The position numbers and the translations under genes are program-made. Below, piece after piece: positions 63,158 through 64,000 of a DNA stretch of 64,000 bases; position 1 is the first letter of the stretch, and each line of letters starts with the position of its first letter. The notes beneath the pieces were generated by a model. The model saw nothing but the letters and a program-made list of their open reading frames with translations. It was not told where the DNA came from and made no database searches. This DNA comes from Hymenobacter terrestris (lineage in GTDB: Bacteria > Bacteroidota > Bacteroidia > Cytophagales > Hymenobacteraceae), in NCBI RefSeq assembly GCF_013377905.1, contig NZ_JABKAV010000004.1, positions 62,001 to 126,000 on the forward strand, written 5' to 3'.

Positions 63158-63721
63158 TTAGCCTAGTTGTTCAGTAGGCAGTTCGCCCTCGTCGACTCGG
63201 TGCAGGTTACCGGTGTTATCTTGAATAAGCGGTTCAACGTCAAACGTCGTGTAGTTGTCGGCGGAGCTGAGTAGGTTGGTTTCACCCCGAAAATCGTTGT
63301 GCTCAATCCGTACTTCGGCCCGGTACCAGCAGTCGAAGAAATTTACGAATCTGTGAAACACGTTGCGTTGCAGGCACACTAAGAAGCCCGGCTGATTGTG
63401 GCCACCGGAGGAGAAATCCAGGTAGTCGTCGAACACGCAGTTTTCTATCTGCAAGCCTTGCAGAAAATGCGCTTGCGTAAACGCACACTTGTTAATGTGT
63501 GAGTTCAACAGATGAACCGGAGCTTTGAAACTTACCCCGCTTGCCTCCACCTCATCTAGCCAACAGTTCTCAATCGTGACCGGCCACGCGCAGGTATCAT
63601 AAACAGGTAAGAGCAGCCGCCCCACGATATGGTGCCCGCACACGGGTTTTCCGGTCTGGAGTAACGATAAGGCCTCGCGGCCGGAGAGCTTGGGCAACAC
63701 GTCAGCAGAAGTCATTGGCAT
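63158..63721 (-). CDS. Beta-helix/pentapeptide-like protein, unknown function
   Basis: 187 residues from ATG 63721 (ATG 63715 is also possible). The middle has repeats in which short hydrophobic and small residues recur: LNSHINKCAFTQAHFLQGLQ, IENCVFDDYLDFSSGGH, VCLQRNVFHRFVNFFDCW, VRIEHNDFRGETNLLSS. This spacing suggests a right-handed beta-helix related to pentapeptide-repeat proteins. There is no signal peptide. The function is not recognised. Confidence 0.6.
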   Translation of the reverse strand: MPMTSADVLPKLSGREALSLLQTGKPVCGHHIVGRLLLPVYDTCAWPVTIENCWLDEVEASGVSFKAPVHLLNSHINKCAFTQAHFLQGLQIENCVFDDYLDFSSGGHNQPGFLVCLQRNVFHRFVNFFDCWYRAEVRIEHNDFRGETNLLSSADNYTTFDVEPLIQDNTGNLHRVDEGELPTEQLG

Positions 63722-63765
63722 GAGTGGCAGGTGACTAGGGCAAGGTACCACAACTCATTGGGCTG

Positions 63766-63773
63766 TACCTTTG
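63766..63773 (+). promoter_or_regulatory. -7 box for the gene at 63847
   Basis: TACCTTTG fully matches TAnnTTTG, about 74 bases before the predicted start. No -33 TTTG at normal spacing is seen. Confidence 0.5.
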
Positions 63774-63846
63774 CGGGCAACTTTCGGGCCGCTTGGCAGT
63801 TGCTTTCCGCACGACTCGCCTGAACCTTACCTCTGATTTCTTCGCG

Positions 63847-64000
63847 TTGACTTCGCCCACTGTTCTGCTCATTACGCCGCCGCTCACGCAGCTCAATACG
63901 CCCTACCCGGCTACGGCCTACATCAAGGGGTTTTTGGGCGGGCGCGGCTATGCCGTAACACAGGCCGATTTAGGGCTGGAATTGGTGCTGAAGCTGTTTT
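63847..64000 (+). CDS. Probable B12-binding radical SAM protein, 5' end
   Basis: The frame opens from TTG 63847 and runs past the window end; 51 residues are visible: SPTVLLITPPLTQLNTPYPA, TAYIKGFLGGRGYAVTQADL, GLELVLKLF. LITPPL...NTPYPA...Y.KGFL...GY.V.Q.D....L is the N-terminal pattern of B12-binding-domain radical SAM proteins. The catalytic CxxxCxxC motif would lie beyond the window. The TTG start is a guess; no ATG precedes it in frame in the intergenic sequence. Confidence 0.6.
   Translation, partial: MTSPTVLLITPPLTQLNTPYPATAYIKGFLGGRGYAVTQADLGLELVLKLF

Overview
The window reads as a GC-rich chromosome segment of a Bacteroidota member, most likely a cytophagal such as Hymenobacter (inference). 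Supporting signs are repeated TAnnTTTG-type -7 promoter boxes, a type A type-IX-secretion sorting domain, DUF4397 and BtuG-like surface lipoproteins, near absence of Shine-Dalgarno sequences, and the Bacteroidota arrangement of ribosomal genes (secY-map-infA without adk). No insertion sequence, prophage, CRISPR array or rRNA gene is visible.

Layout. Positions 1-6017: the 3' end of anmK, a small secreted protein, an FtsB/DivIC-like division protein, eno, and a three-gene unit (erythromycin-esterase-like secreted protein, LytS-type histidine kinase, LytTR response regulator). Positions 6142-25651: the complete str-S10-spc-alpha ribosomal superoperon on the minus strand (rpsL, rpsG, fusA, rpsJ; then rplC to rpsN; then rpsH to rplQ, including secY, map, infA, rpmJ and rpoA). 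It is interrupted by a terminator after rpsJ, a new promoter with a leader hairpin before rplC, and further candidate breaks before rpsH, rpoA and rplQ. Positions 25695-40491: a DUF3467 gene, rpoC, rpoB, rplL, rplJ, rplA, rplK, nusG, secE, tRNA-Trp, tuf and tRNA-Thr/Gly/Tyr, read from a good promoter at 40462-40491.

Positions 40619-47585: an M1 aminopeptidase, a biotin carrier protein, pyrH and frr on the plus strand, then a minus-strand operon of an ECF sigma factor, a small HxxxCxxC anti-sigma factor, gmk and nadD. The sigma/anti-sigma pair resembles the thiol-redox SigR/RsrA pair. Positions 47600-50870: polysaccharide/LPS genes (O-antigen ligase-like, GT9, GT2). Positions 50969-57700: single genes (lipoprotein with a T9SS tail, SDR, ahcY, DUF4397 lipoprotein, methyltransferase, DNA-3-methyladenine glycosylase). 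Positions 57923-61577: a vitamin B12 uptake unit made of a cobalamin riboswitch, a BtuB-like TonB receptor and a beta-propeller lipoprotein resembling BtuG. The end holds small lipoprotein and membrane genes, an HMA-AraC fusion regulator, a beta-helix-like protein and the start of a probable B12-binding radical SAM gene.

The features most worth a second look are the redox-type sigma/anti-sigma operon, RGG-like tails on both S3 and S5, a family of long intergenic inverted repeats, candidate ribosomal-protein leader hairpins, the lipobox plus T9SS-tail protein, and the B12 locus. All product calls come from reading the sequence and remembered family features; no database search was run.
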